Assembly (NCBI GenBank): GCA_009911185.1
Contig: QXWW01000016.1
Coordinates: 1-64,000 of the forward strand
DNA: 64,000 nt
Origin: Lachnospiraceae bacterium
GTDB taxonomy: Bacteria; Bacillota; Clostridia; Lachnospirales; Lachnospiraceae
Direction: 5' to 3'
The notes under the pieces were generated by a model that saw only the letters and a program-made list of their open reading frames with translations, was not told the origin of the DNA and did no database searches. Every line of letters starts with the position of its first letter. Position 1 is the stretch's first letter. This document shows positions 52,249 to 61,106 of the stretch, in pieces. The position numbers and the translations under genes are program-made.

Positions 52249-52992
52249 TTACCACCATTTTATCATATCGGTGATCTGTTCTCTCAGTTTAATAAATTCA
52301 GGGTCTGACACATTTCTTGGATACGGAAGGGGATTATCAATGGAAGCTTTGATTGTGGTAGGTTTGGGCGTCATAATCAGACAGCGCTGGGATAAATAAA
52401 CGGCTTCTTCTATGTTATGGGTAATAAAGATAATCGTACTTTCCGTTTCTCTCCAAAGCTTCAGCACAGCGTCTTCCAGATAATATCTCAGTTTAATGTC
52501 CATCTGTCCATAAGGCTCGTCCATAAGCAGAAGATCCGGATACATGGCAAAGCTCCTGCCGATCACAATCCGCTGCTCGGCAGAAACAGAAAGCTGTCCG
52601 GGATAGGCGTTTCGCTGCTCCGTCAAACCAATCATTTCCAGAATATGTTCCGTACGCTTCTGGATCTCCTGCTTATCCATTTTTTTAATCTGCAGATTAA
52701 ACTTAATATTATCCTCGACCGTCAGCCAGGGAAATGTGGAAGGTTCCTGAAATACGAAGCTCATATTATGTCTGCGCGGATCCGCCGGGACACCGTCAAT
52801 CAAAACTCTGCCGCTGGTAGGTTCTGTAAGTTTTACCAGTAAATTTAAAAACGTTGTCTTGCCGCAGCCGGTAGGTCCCACGAGACATACAAATTCCCCT
52901 TTTTTTATATCAAACGACACATCGTTAAGCACCAGTAATTCTCCGAACTTTTTTGTGAGATGCTGTGCCGATACCTTTGGTTGCTCTGTCAT
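52249..52992 (-). CDS. ABC importer ATPase with degenerate signature motif (SsuB/TauB-like)
   Basis: A 247-residue nucleotide-binding subunit of the nitrate/sulfonate/taurine importer group. Walker A (GPTGCGKTT near residue 39), the Q-loop FQEPSTFPW, Walker B LLLMDEPYGQMD and the switch His in ITHNIEEA are intact. The signature motif, normally LSGGQ, reads LSVSA, so this subunit should not complete the opposite ATP site well. The sister ATPase shows the reverse pattern. Last gene of a five-gene operon ending in a strong terminator. Confidence 0.9.
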   Translation of the reverse strand: MTEQPKVSAQHLTKKFGELLVLNDVSFDIKKGEFVCLVGPTGCGKTTFLNLLVKLTEPTSGRVLIDGVPADPRRHNMSFVFQEPSTFPWLTVEDNIKFNLQIKKMDKQEIQKRTEHILEMIGLTEQRNAYPGQLSVSAEQRIVIGRSFAMYPDLLLMDEPYGQMDIKLRYYLEDAVLKLWRETESTIIFITHNIEEAVYLSQRCLIMTPKPTTIKASIDNPLPYPRNVSDPEFIKLREQITDMIKWW

Positions 52993-53002
52993 AGTTCTCT
53001 CC

Positions 53003-53752
53003 TTACAATGCTAAATCCATATTTGCAGTAATTTCATCCCGAAGTTTCATAAATTGCGGCGATGTATTTTTTCTCGGCCTTTCCAAATCCGGTACATATT
53101 CCTTCACCACTTTCGAAGGCTTATTGCAAAGCAGCAAAATCCGGTCCCCCATATAGATTGCCTCTTCTATATTATTTGTCACAAATACAATGGTTTTTTT
53201 CTCTTTGCTGCGTATCTTCAATAATTCATCCTGCATCTGATAGCGCGTCTGTGCGTCCAACGCCCCGAAAGGTTCGTCCATGAGAATGATGTCGTTGCCG
53301 GAAGCATAGGCCCTGGCAATTCCCACACGCTGTTTCATTCCGCCGGAAAGCTGTGACGGATAAGCTTTTTCAAACCCTTTTAAACCCACCATTTCAATAT
53401 ATTTCATTGCCGTATCCTGCCGCTCTTCTTTCCTCACCCCTTTAAATTTCAACGGGAGTTCCACATTCTTCAAAACATTCTTCCAATTAAACAGCGCATA
53501 CCTCTGAAATACAAATCCCGTCTGCCCGCTGTTTTGCGGCACAAACTCCACACTGCCGCTGTCGGCTTCCTCCATGCCGGCAACAATATTCAGCAATACC
53601 GTTTTCCCGCACTGCCCCGGCCCTAAAATTACCAAAAACTCATTTTCATACACATCCAGAGATATCTCATCCAATACCGCCGTCTTTCCAATATTATCGT
53701 CAAAACATTTTGATACGGACTTTATGCTTATTTTACATCCAGTCTCAGCCAT
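53003..53752 (-). CDS. ABC importer ATPase with altered switch residue (SsuB/TauB-like)
   Basis: A 249-residue ATPase partner. The signature LSGGMKQR and Walker B IILMDEPFGALD are canonical. Walker A is GPGQCGKTV, and the switch histidine that follows Walker B is asparagine in FVTNNIEEA. Those changes should weaken ATP hydrolysis at its own site. The start at 53752 follows AAGGAAG and overlaps the upstream permease by 25 bases; a longer frame reaching 53806 lies wholly inside that permease and is rejected. Confidence 0.9.
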   Translation of the reverse strand: MAETGCKISIKSVSKCFDDNIGKTAVLDEISLDVYENEFLVILGPGQCGKTVLLNIVAGMEEADSGSVEFVPQNSGQTGFVFQRYALFNWKNVLKNVELPLKFKGVRKEERQDTAMKYIEMVGLKGFEKAYPSQLSGGMKQRVGIARAYASGNDIILMDEPFGALDAQTRYQMQDELLKIRSKEKKTIVFVTNNIEEAIYMGDRILLLCNKPSKVVKEYVPDLERPRKNTSPQFMKLRDEITANMDLAL

Positions 53753-54510
53753 GGGCAAAGCTTCCTTTCTATCAAACTCAAAATAAAAGAAACAAGGGAA
53801 CTGCAAAGCGCCACCAGCACAATTCCCACAAAGTCAAGGGCTGTGTCCGGCGTTGTTTTCATACTCATATTAATTAAAAAACCAATTCCTTCTTTTGCGG
53901 CAATCATCTCCGCTGCAACCACAGACATCCAGCCTGTGGACAGTCCCGTCTTCATACCGGCAAAAATCGCCGGGATACTATTCGGAAGCGTAACATGTAT
54001 CAAAGTCTGCCATCTGTTTGCACCAAGTGTTTTTGCCGCTTTTAAGAACAACGGGTCTGTCTCACTGATACTGGCATAAGTATTAATGACGATTGCCATG
54101 ATAATGCCGATAAATATAATAATGTACTTAGACATATCGCCGATCACGCCGAACCACAAAATAACGATTGGAATCCAGGCCAGAGGCGGAACCGGTCTCA
54201 AAATAGAAAAAACCGGCCAGAACATACGCCGAAAGGTTGGAAAGATGCCAAAGCACACGCCAAGTCCAATGCCAACCACAGACGCCGCGAAAAATGCTAC
54301 CAGTATTCTGCGCATACTCGCCAGAATATGAACAGAAACAGGCTTTCCCATAATAGGATTCTCAATAAGCCTGAAAAAACGCTCTACCGTCTGTCCGGGA
54401 TCAGCCAGGCTGTCATTTGCTGCTGACGCTAACCACCATACTGCCAACAGTAAAATCACTGACAATATGGAAAGAATATAATAAAAATCTATTTTTCTTA
54501 CTTTGCTCAT
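53728..54510 (-). CDS. ABC importer permease (SsuC/TauC-like), second
   Basis: A 260-residue membrane permease with about six hydrophobic segments. ILRPVPPLAWIPIVILWFG and the cytoplasmic EAA-type loop AAKTLGANRWQTLIHVTLPN place it in the BPD_transp_1 family of nitrate/taurine importers. The start at 54510 overlaps the previous stop by four bases and has GGAGG upstream. A longer frame running back to 54702 lies inside the preceding gene. Pairs with the next permease as a likely heterodimer. Confidence 0.9.
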   Translation of the reverse strand: MSKVRKIDFYYILSILSVILLLAVWWLASAANDSLADPGQTVERFFRLIENPIMGKPVSVHILASMRRILVAFFAASVVGIGLGVCFGIFPTFRRMFWPVFSILRPVPPLAWIPIVILWFGVIGDMSKYIIIFIGIIMAIVINTYASISETDPLFLKAAKTLGANRWQTLIHVTLPNSIPAIFAGMKTGLSTGWMSVVAAEMIAAKEGIGFLINMSMKTTPDTALDFVGIVLVALCSSLVSFILSLIERKLCPWLRLDVK

Positions 54511-55298
54511 TTTAAATTCCTCCACGGCAGCGCTTTCTTCTCCAGAATACTCAGCAGGCTGGTCAGCAACGCCCCAATCAGGCCAATCACGGACATACCG
54601 AGAATTACGATATCCGGCCTGACGGCATTTCTTCCCTGCTGTATCATAAAACCAAGCCCCACGGTAGAAGCGATCATTTCCGCCGCCACAAGGGTTGCCC
54701 ATGCGCTTCCGAAAGAGATCTTAATTCCGGTAAACACCATAGGGAGCGCCGAAGGAATCCCTACTTTAAAAAATAGCTGTGCTTTACTGGCGCCCGCCGT
54801 TTTCGCCACATCAAGCAATGTCTTGCTGGTCGCCTGTATTCCTGTATAGGAATTGATCACACAGGGGACGAACGCTGCCACGAAGATGATGAAAGCCTCT
54901 GCCTGTATGCCAATTCCAAGCACCACAATGACAATGGGTATCCATGCCAGGGGCGGAATCGGTCGGATAATTTCAAAAATCGGCGTAAAAAAACGGTTCG
55001 CCGGCTGAAAGAATCCCATCAGCAGACCCAAAGGTACGCCGATCAGGCAGGATAACACAAATCCAAGCAATACGAGTTCCAGACTTGTCCATGTATGAAC
55101 AATAATGGTGTTTCCATCTGGAACGACATTGGTAAGCTTATCCAGAAAGGTTACGAAAATGGCGGAGGGCGCCACCAGTTTTTTTTCTGAAACCAGACCC
55201 AGCGCCACCACCAGCTCCCAAATACCGAAAAACAACACAAGTCCAGATAAATTTAAAACTACTTTCATTCCAAAACTTCTTGCCTTCTCGTTATACAT
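54507..55298 (-). CDS. ABC importer permease (SsuC/TauC-like), first
   Basis: A 263-residue permease, paralog of the one that follows it. Shared blocks are IIRPIPPLAWIPIVIVVLG, the EAA loop VAKTAGASKAQLFFKVGIPS, and ATLVAAEMIASTVGLGFMI. Six membrane segments are likely. Most transporters of this class use one permease as a homodimer, so two adjacent permease genes alongside two ATPase genes indicate a fully heteromeric complex. Confidence 0.9.
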   Translation of the reverse strand: MYNEKARSFGMKVVLNLSGLVLFFGIWELVVALGLVSEKKLVAPSAIFVTFLDKLTNVVPDGNTIIVHTWTSLELVLLGFVLSCLIGVPLGLLMGFFQPANRFFTPIFEIIRPIPPLAWIPIVIVVLGIGIQAEAFIIFVAAFVPCVINSYTGIQATSKTLLDVAKTAGASKAQLFFKVGIPSALPMVFTGIKISFGSAWATLVAAEMIASTVGLGFMIQQGRNAVRPDIVILGMSVIGLIGALLTSLLSILEKKALPWRNLK

Positions 55299-55313
55299 CT
55301 GTTTTTCCTCTGT

Positions 55314-56429
55314 TTATTCTGCATTTAAATTATCAATGGCTTCAAAAAGATAAGACGAATCCACAAACTTGTCCTCTATAATCTTTTGTTTATCTTCTTC
55401 TTCAATTACGTTATTATCAATCATAAAATCTGCAATAGAGAGTAACGTATCCTGCATTTCGCTGCTGCCGTTTTTTTCCTCAAACAATGCCCTGCGCTCC
55501 TGTAAAGACCGCATAACCTGAAGGTCCACCGTATATTGCGCCAGTTCTTCTGAACATTCTCCAAACGTATTTTGCCATTCATACATAGACTCATAATAGT
55601 ACTTTGCATCATCATAAAAATCGTTCTGTACTTTCAGCATTCCTTCCAGGAACTTCACCAGCAAATCCGGATGATTCTCGCAAAATTCTTCCGAGGCAAT
55701 CAGAACGGTATTTAATTTCTTATCTGTGTCAGCGCAGGTTGCCACGCAGGTATATTCATCGGGCTTACTGTAAAACTCAGACCACTGAGGATTGAATCCC
55801 ACATAAAGATCTCCGGTTCCCGCGAGAAATGCAGCTGCGCCTGACACGCCTTCCATATTGATAAGCTCGATATCCTCCTGCGTCAGACCCAGAGTTTCCA
55901 ATACTGCCAACAGCGTATAATGACTGGAGGTTCCCATTGCGCATACGACACTTTTTCCTTTCCAGTTGTCGGCCGTTCCATAAATATTGGGATAATTCTC
56001 GTTCTTGCCTTTGCCTGCGCTCACAATGTCGCTGTCGTTTCTTGCATAAATCTGTACGGAACTCTCATCGTCCTCCATCCATGCAATAACCTTAGAATTA
56101 TTGGAAATTGCACCTGAAACAGACGGCATTCCACCTACGCCTGCAATATCAATATCACCGGAAGCAATCGCTTCATTTATGGTCGGACCGTTGTCAAAAA
56201 ATTCTTCCTCCACATTCAGCCCCAGGTCATCAAATACCCCCGTCTTATTGGCATGATGCATCGGGAGCGGAAAACCGGTTGTCATTGTAGCCATACGAAT
56301 GACAGTATCCCCGGAGGTATCTTTTCCCTGTTCGGAATCAGACGTCTCATTATTATTTGTCCCGCAAGCACAAAGCATCATGCAAGCTGCCGTAAATACA
56401 GCGGCGAGTTGAACGAATTTTTTTCTCAT
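55314..56429 (-). CDS. NMT1/TauA-like substrate-binding lipoprotein
   Basis: A 371-residue lipoprotein. It has a signal peptide with lipobox LCAC (acylated Cys22), a Ser/Asp-rich linker, then a periplasmic-type binding fold of the NMT1/SsuA/TauA family (IRMATMTTGFPLPMHHANKT, INEAIASGDIDIAGVG near residue 85, CAMGTSSHYTLLAVLETLG near 165). In this family the N-terminal domain binds small anions or amines such as taurine, sulfonates, nitrate or thiamine precursors; the ligand here cannot be called. First gene of the transporter operon, with AGGAG before the ATG. Confidence 0.9.
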   Translation of the reverse strand: MRKKFVQLAAVFTAACMMLCACGTNNNETSDSEQGKDTSGDTVIRMATMTTGFPLPMHHANKTGVFDDLGLNVEEEFFDNGPTINEAIASGDIDIAGVGGMPSVSGAISNNSKVIAWMEDDESSVQIYARNDSDIVSAGKGKNENYPNIYGTADNWKGKSVVCAMGTSSHYTLLAVLETLGLTQEDIELINMEGVSGAAAFLAGTGDLYVGFNPQWSEFYSKPDEYTCVATCADTDKKLNTVLIASEEFCENHPDLLVKFLEGMLKVQNDFYDDAKYYYESMYEWQNTFGECSEELAQYTVDLQVMRSLQERRALFEEKNGSSEMQDTLLSIADFMIDNNVIEEEDKQKIIEDKFVDSSYLFEAIDNLNAE

Positions 56430-56513
56430 AATCTAACACTCCTGTCTTTCTTTTAATATTTTTTAGTTCAAGCAAATTCGTGTAGAAGGATATCACATGC
56501 TTTTTTTATTTTA

Positions 56514-56592
56514 TTTCCGTTTCGGAATTATAATATTCTTTTTTTAAATATAATTCTTTTTTGCAATTAAACAATATCTTTTTTGTTATACT
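56514..56592 (+). promoter_or_regulatory. Divergent spacer with palindrome and weak promoter signals
   Basis: The 203-bp spacer (56430-56632) between the binding protein and aldehyde dehydrogenase genes is AT-rich. It contains the short palindrome TTCCGTTCGGAA (56516-56527) and a -10-like TATACT (56587-56592), but no well-spaced -35. A regulator of both operons could bind here; evidence is weak. Confidence 0.25.
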
Positions 56593-56632
56593 ATAACCGA
56601 GGACAAATATCTGGAAGGAGGCATTATATAAT

Positions 56633-58072
56633 ATGAAAATGATAATTGGAAATAAATTTGTAACTGCATCAGACGGTGAAACCATTCCGGTGACAAACCC
56701 CTACGACCAAAGCCTGGTGGATAGTATTCCCCAGGCAACGCAAAATGATGTAGATCTTGCCGTTTCTTTTGCTACGAAGGCGCAAAAATCCTGGAAAAAA
56801 GTTCCGGTCTATCAAAGAGCAGAACTTGCCATGGCCTTTGTGGAGCTGGTACGGAAAAATAAGGACGAGCTTGCTAAGACGTTAACCCGCGAATCTGGTA
56901 AAAACATTACAGAAGCCAGAAAGGAAATCGACAACATTTTCACTGCCTGGCCGGCATTCTGCGAAAAGGCCAAGCATTTATACGGTCATGTCATTCCAAA
57001 CGGCATGGAGCGCGGACATGATAATAATATCGTATTGACAAAACGAGAACCAGTAGGCGTAGTCGCCTGTATCATTCCCTTTAATTTCCCCTGCAACCTC
57101 TTTAATCAAAAGGTCGCTCCTGCACTCTTATCCGGAAATGCAGTTATTATCAAGCCTGCCAGCGAAAATCCCCTGACGGTCTGCAAACTGGCCTCCCTGC
57201 TGCTGGAAGCAGGATTTCCATCTGGCGTCGTACAGTTGGTTACCGGGCGTGGTTCTGCCACGGGCAACTATCTGTGTGAACATGAGAACATTCATGCTGT
57301 TACCCTGACCGGTTCATCCTCTGTGGGTATTTCTGTTGCCAGCCGCGCTGCCGCAACCTTAAAAAAAGTTGCACTGGAACTGGGCGGCAATGACGCTTTT
57401 ATTGTTCTTGAAGACGCTGACTTAGACCTTGCCGTCCGCGAAGCCGCTCAGGCAAGATTCTACAATGCCGGTCAAATCTGCTGTGCGCCAAAGCGTTTTC
57501 TGGTTCACAGCTCTCTATATAACGAGTTTTTGGAAGAAACTGTCAAACGTGTATCCGTTCTGAAAAGCGGAGACCCGATGGACGAGCAGACACAGGTGGG
57601 AACTTTGATTAGTGAACATGCAGCAATCGAAGTGGAAAAACAGATAAACCTTACGCTCAGCCAGGGCGCGCGGCTTGTTCTGGGCGGAAAAAGGACAGGC
57701 GCATTTATAGAACCCACAATTCTGGCAGACGTTGCCGCCAGCGCGGATATCCTGCATAATATGGAAGTATTCGGCCCGGTTATGCCAGTGATTCCCTTTG
57801 AAACGGAAGAGGAAGCCATCGCGCTTGCCAATGACTCCGTGTACGGACTTGGCGGAAGCGTGTTTACGCAGGATCTTGTGAAAGCGGCGCGTTTTTCAGG
57901 CGAACTGGAATGCGGCAGTGTGGTGGTAAATGGTTCCAGCTATTTCCGCAGTTTTGAGATGCCGTTCGGCGGCTGGAAGCAATCGGGACTTGGAACCGAA
58001 GGCGTTTACTCCACCTTTGATGAATTAACAAATATAAAATGTATTGCATTAAAAGGAATCATATCATTCTGA
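56633..58072 (+). CDS. Aldehyde dehydrogenase (NAD(P)-dependent)
   Basis: A 479-residue class 3-type aldehyde dehydrogenase that oxidises an aldehyde to a carboxylic acid. N151 (PFNFPCN), K174 (IIKPAS), E249 (ELGGND) and the catalytic C283 in AGQICC are all present. Relatives include succinate-semialdehyde and other short-chain aldehyde dehydrogenases; the substrate is unresolved. GGAAGGAGG precedes the ATG. Cotranscribed with the iron alcohol dehydrogenase 18 bases downstream, and divergent from the importer. Confidence 0.9.
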   Translation: MKMIIGNKFVTASDGETIPVTNPYDQSLVDSIPQATQNDVDLAVSFATKAQKSWKKVPVYQRAELAMAFVELVRKNKDELAKTLTRESGKNITEARKEIDNIFTAWPAFCEKAKHLYGHVIPNGMERGHDNNIVLTKREPVGVVACIIPFNFPCNLFNQKVAPALLSGNAVIIKPASENPLTVCKLASLLLEAGFPSGVVQLVTGRGSATGNYLCEHENIHAVTLTGSSSVGISVASRAAATLKKVALELGGNDAFIVLEDADLDLAVREAAQARFYNAGQICCAPKRFLVHSSLYNEFLEETVKRVSVLKSGDPMDEQTQVGTLISEHAAIEVEKQINLTLSQGARLVLGGKRTGAFIEPTILADVAASADILHNMEVFGPVMPVIPFETEEEAIALANDSVYGLGGSVFTQDLVKAARFSGELECGSVVVNGSSYFRSFEMPFGGWKQSGLGTEGVYSTFDELTNIKCIALKGIISF

Positions 58073-58089
58073 TTTAAAGGAGACCATTC

Positions 58090-59202
58090 ATGAAACAATT
58101 ATCATTGTGTAGTTCTATCCTTAAATTTACGGAGATTAAAGAGTTCACAGACAACTTGCAGGTAAATGAAAACGACCTTATCATTACCTGCCGTTATATC
58201 TATGAACCATTTTTCGGTTCCCTTCCACTCCCTGCACAGATTATATTTCAGGAGGATTTCGGCGAAGGGGAACCCAGTGAACCTATGATTGCAGGTATGC
58301 TTTCTGCCGTTACTGCGGACTATGACAGAGTCATTGGTATCGGAGGCGGAACTATAATGGATATCGCAAAATTGTTCTGCCTGAAAAACATCACGCCACT
58401 GGAAGATTTATTTACCGGAAAAATTCCCGCTGAAAAAAAATGCCCTCTCGTTCTGGTTCCTACGACCTGTGGAACTGGCAGCGAGGTGACAAACGTGACT
58501 ATCGTAAATTTTCCTGCGCTCGATTCAAAGCTCAGACTTGCTGAAGACGCCATGTACGCGGACGAAGCCGTATTTATTCCAAAACTTTTAGAAAAGATTC
58601 CTTACCATATTTTTGCCACAAGCTCCATCGACGCACTGATTCACGCTATCGAATCCAGCCTTTCGCCCCTTGCCACTCCTTATTCAGAGCTGTTCGGACA
58701 TGAGGCGATGCGAATGATTGTAGGCGCATATCAAAAAATGCGGGAAGCCGGGAAAGATATCCTGTCAGAGTTATTGGAACAATTCCTTATTGCAAGCAAT
58801 TATGCCGGCATTGCCTTCGGAAAAGCCGGCTGCGGCGCCGTTCACGCTATGAGCTATCCCCTCAGCGGCAAATACCACGTACCGCACGGGGAAGCAAATT
58901 ACGCGTTGCTGACTGCCGTCCTCAAAGCATACAGCCAGAAAACATGCAGTGATAAGTATGATACTGTAGTGAAAATTTTAAAAGAATTGCTGCATTGTGA
59001 GACAGAAGATGTCTTTGATGAATTAGATCGTCTCATTTCTTTTATACTGGAAAAAAAACCGCTGCACGCTTATGGAACGGCCGCAGAAGATCTTCCCGGA
59101 TTTACCGACAACGTACTTTTGTATCAGCGGGTAATTATGTCGCATAATCCGACTATTTTAGACCGCGAAGACATTCTCGGCATTTATCAGTCCTGCCTGT
59201 AG
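58090..59202 (+). CDS. Iron-containing alcohol dehydrogenase (4-hydroxybutyrate dehydrogenase-like)
   Basis: A 370-residue group III alcohol dehydrogenase. GIGGGTIMDIAKL (residues 83-95) binds NAD; D181, H185, H252 and H266 are the metal ligands (SIDALIHAIE, GCGAVHAMSYPL, YHVPHGEANY). The SSLSPLATPYSE stretch near 190 resembles 4-hydroxybutyrate dehydrogenases, which interconvert 4-hydroxybutyrate and succinate semialdehyde. Sulfoacetaldehyde/isethionate enzymes belong to the same superfamily and cannot be excluded. Forms an alcohol-aldehyde-acid series with the preceding gene. Confidence 0.87.
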   Translation: MKQLSLCSSILKFTEIKEFTDNLQVNENDLIITCRYIYEPFFGSLPLPAQIIFQEDFGEGEPSEPMIAGMLSAVTADYDRVIGIGGGTIMDIAKLFCLKNITPLEDLFTGKIPAEKKCPLVLVPTTCGTGSEVTNVTIVNFPALDSKLRLAEDAMYADEAVFIPKLLEKIPYHIFATSSIDALIHAIESSLSPLATPYSELFGHEAMRMIVGAYQKMREAGKDILSELLEQFLIASNYAGIAFGKAGCGAVHAMSYPLSGKYHVPHGEANYALLTAVLKAYSQKTCSDKYDTVVKILKELLHCETEDVFDELDRLISFILEKKPLHAYGTAAEDLPGFTDNVLLYQRVIMSHNPTILDREDILGIYQSCL

Positions 59203-59239
59203 ATTTCTAACCAAGAGGGGATTCCAGAAGGCTAACGGT

Positions 59240-59485
59240 TTAAAGTTTACGAAACAGATCGTCAATTTTCGTATTAAAGATCTGCGCTATCGCAAATATT
59301 TCTTTATCCGTGGCTATTCTGGTCTGCCCTTCCAGTTTGGAAAGGGATGAAAAATTAATATCAACATCCATTAATTGCATATTGATGGCCAGATCCTTCT
59401 GGCTCATTTTATTCAGTCTTCGAATTTTCGTAATATTTGCCCCTATCATATTCTTATCCCCAAGTGGTTTCTGCCTTGGTTTCAT
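59240..59485 (-). CDS. Small XRE-family HTH regulator
   Basis: An 81-residue DNA-binding protein. Residues about 15-75 form a Cro/C1-type helix-turn-helix: IGANITKIRRLNKMSQKDLA, then SSLSKLEGQTRIATDKEIF, IAQIFNTKIDDLF. No effector domain. It lies opposite to and between the two metabolic units, convergent with the alcohol dehydrogenase gene and divergent from the acyl-CoA ligase, so it is a candidate regulator of one or both. GGAGA precedes the ATG and a sigma-A promoter lies 42 bases further up. Confidence 0.87.
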   Translation of the reverse strand: MKPRQKPLGDKNMIGANITKIRRLNKMSQKDLAINMQLMDVDINFSSLSKLEGQTRIATDKEIFAIAQIFNTKIDDLFRKL

Positions 59486-59526
59486 ATGTATTCTCCTCGT
59501 ATCGTTCCCGCCATAAATTATCTTAA

Positions 59527-59555
59527 ATTATAGCATAGAACATACATAATGGAAA
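59527..59555 (-). promoter_or_regulatory. Sigma-A promoter of the XRE regulator
   Basis: On the minus strand TTTCCA (59550-59555), 17 bases, TATAAT (59527-59532). Confidence 0.6.
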
Positions 59556-59589
59556 GTATGGAATAACGGAAACCGATAGGAATCTGTAT

Positions 59590-59618
59590 TTGAAAGTTAC
59601 CCGATTATGTGGTAAAGT
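59590..59618 (+). promoter_or_regulatory. Sigma-A promoter of the acyl-CoA ligase
   Basis: TTGAAA (59590-59595), 17 bases, TAAAGT (59613-59618), about 50 bases before the start codon. Back to back with the regulator's promoter. Confidence 0.55.
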
Positions 59619-59669
59619 AATCTTTATCAGTAAACCGGCCACTAAAAATGATTGAACAGGAGAATTTTT

Positions 59670-61106
59670 ATGGATAGTATTGTTCAAGCTGTTTTTGAAC
59701 ACAGCCAATCAACGCCCGATAAAACAGCAATTGCTGTGGACGATAACAGCATAAGCTACCGGGAACTGGCGGAAAGAATACGTATTTTTTCCAGTTCCTT
59801 AAAAACGCACTCTGTAAAAAAAGGACAGCGTATCGCCATTGAGTCCGATGATTTGATCTCCTATTTTACGGCATTTCTTGGTTGTCAGTTATGCGGTGCG
59901 ATAGCTGTCCCTATTGAAGAAAACATTTCCATATATAAATTGCAGGATATTTTAGGAGCCACAAAACCAACGCTGGTTTTTACAAAACACAACGGAGAAT
60001 CTTACGACGATTTTCTTAACGGCAGCCTTCCCTCTGGCAAAATATCTTATCCCAAGGGAAACGCCACCTCCGCCGTCATCGCTACTACCGGCACTACCGG
60101 TAAACCTGTACTTGTAACACACACCAATAAAAGTATGCTCTCAGAAGCTCAGAATCTTTGTAACGGCACAAAAATCACAGAAGATACCATCCTTTTTGCC
60201 AATATTCCCTTTAATCTCGCTCTGGGCTACCGCAGAGTTTTTGCTTTGCTCTATGCAGGCGCGACGGCGGTACTTGCCTCGGAACCTTTGAGTCTGGAAT
60301 TGTTAAGTAATTATATCGAAAAATTTAATATTAATTATCTGACCATTGTCCATTCTGACATGAACATGCTTCTTGACATTGAAGACCCGGTCATGGCTCA
60401 GGCCGTCCGCTGCCTGGAAGCCGTAGAAATTATGGCCGGACCTATTACCGGTCTGCAGATTCGTTCTTTTTGCAGACAATATCCAGACATTGCTTTCTAC
60501 AATGTTTACGGCGCCACGGAATCGGGATGTATCCTAATTAATGAGATGTCAAAAAACCCGGTTGAAAACTGTCTGGGAAAACCTGCTGTACATGCTGATA
60601 TCTCTATCGTTGATGAAAATGGCACCAGAGTAGAAACTCCAGATCAATACGGCTATATTAGCGTCAAGGGCGATATGAATATGTCTGGATATTATCATAA
60701 AAAAGCTCTTACGGAAAAAGTAATGCAAGCCGGATATATTGTCTTAAATGATATTGGTTATTTTGACGATGAAGGATACTTTTACTTTGTCAGCAGGGTA
60801 GGAGACATTATTGATGTAGGCGGGCACAAGATTGCCCCCAGTGAAATTGAACAGGCCGTCTGGGGATTTGAGGGAATTTTGGACTGCGCCTGTGCCGCAC
60901 AGGAAGATCAGGATTATAACCAGGTTCCCATCCTCTATATCACTTGTTCTGATCCTGATTTTGATACTACGAAACTTCAGCATTATTTAGAACAACATTT
61001 AGAATCCTACAAGATCCCCCAACAAATTATCCCCATAGATAAAATTCCGCGTACTGCAACAGGCAAGATTTTAAGAAAATCTCTTTCCATACCGCAAAAA
61101 TCCTAG
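59670..61106 (+). CDS. AMP-forming acyl-CoA synthetase / acid-thiol ligase
   Basis: A 478-residue member of the ANL superfamily that activates a carboxylic acid as acyl-AMP and usually passes it to CoA. The phosphate loop reads TTGTTGKPVLVTH near residue 138, YNVYGATESG is the adenine site, SRVGDIIDVGGHKIAPSEIE the hinge, and PRTATGKILRK carries the catalytic lysine. Its length is a little short for the family (500-550). Start ATG 59670 follows AGGAGA; a TTG six codons earlier is discarded. It could activate the acid made by the aldehyde dehydrogenase, or start a separate pathway. Confidence 0.88.
   Translation: MDSIVQAVFEHSQSTPDKTAIAVDDNSISYRELAERIRIFSSSLKTHSVKKGQRIAIESDDLISYFTAFLGCQLCGAIAVPIEENISIYKLQDILGATKPTLVFTKHNGESYDDFLNGSLPSGKISYPKGNATSAVIATTGTTGKPVLVTHTNKSMLSEAQNLCNGTKITEDTILFANIPFNLALGYRRVFALLYAGATAVLASEPLSLELLSNYIEKFNINYLTIVHSDMNMLLDIEDPVMAQAVRCLEAVEIMAGPITGLQIRSFCRQYPDIAFYNVYGATESGCILINEMSKNPVENCLGKPAVHADISIVDENGTRVETPDQYGYISVKGDMNMSGYYHKKALTEKVMQAGYIVLNDIGYFDDEGYFYFVSRVGDIIDVGGHKIAPSEIEQAVWGFEGILDCACAAQEDQDYNQVPILYITCSDPDFDTTKLQHYLEQHLESYKIPQQIIPIDKIPRTATGKILRKSLSIPQKS

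Noticed and set aside
54511-54702. N-terminal extension of the second permease
   Set aside because: Lies inside the first permease gene; its translation is not membrane-like and GGAGG marks the start at 54510.
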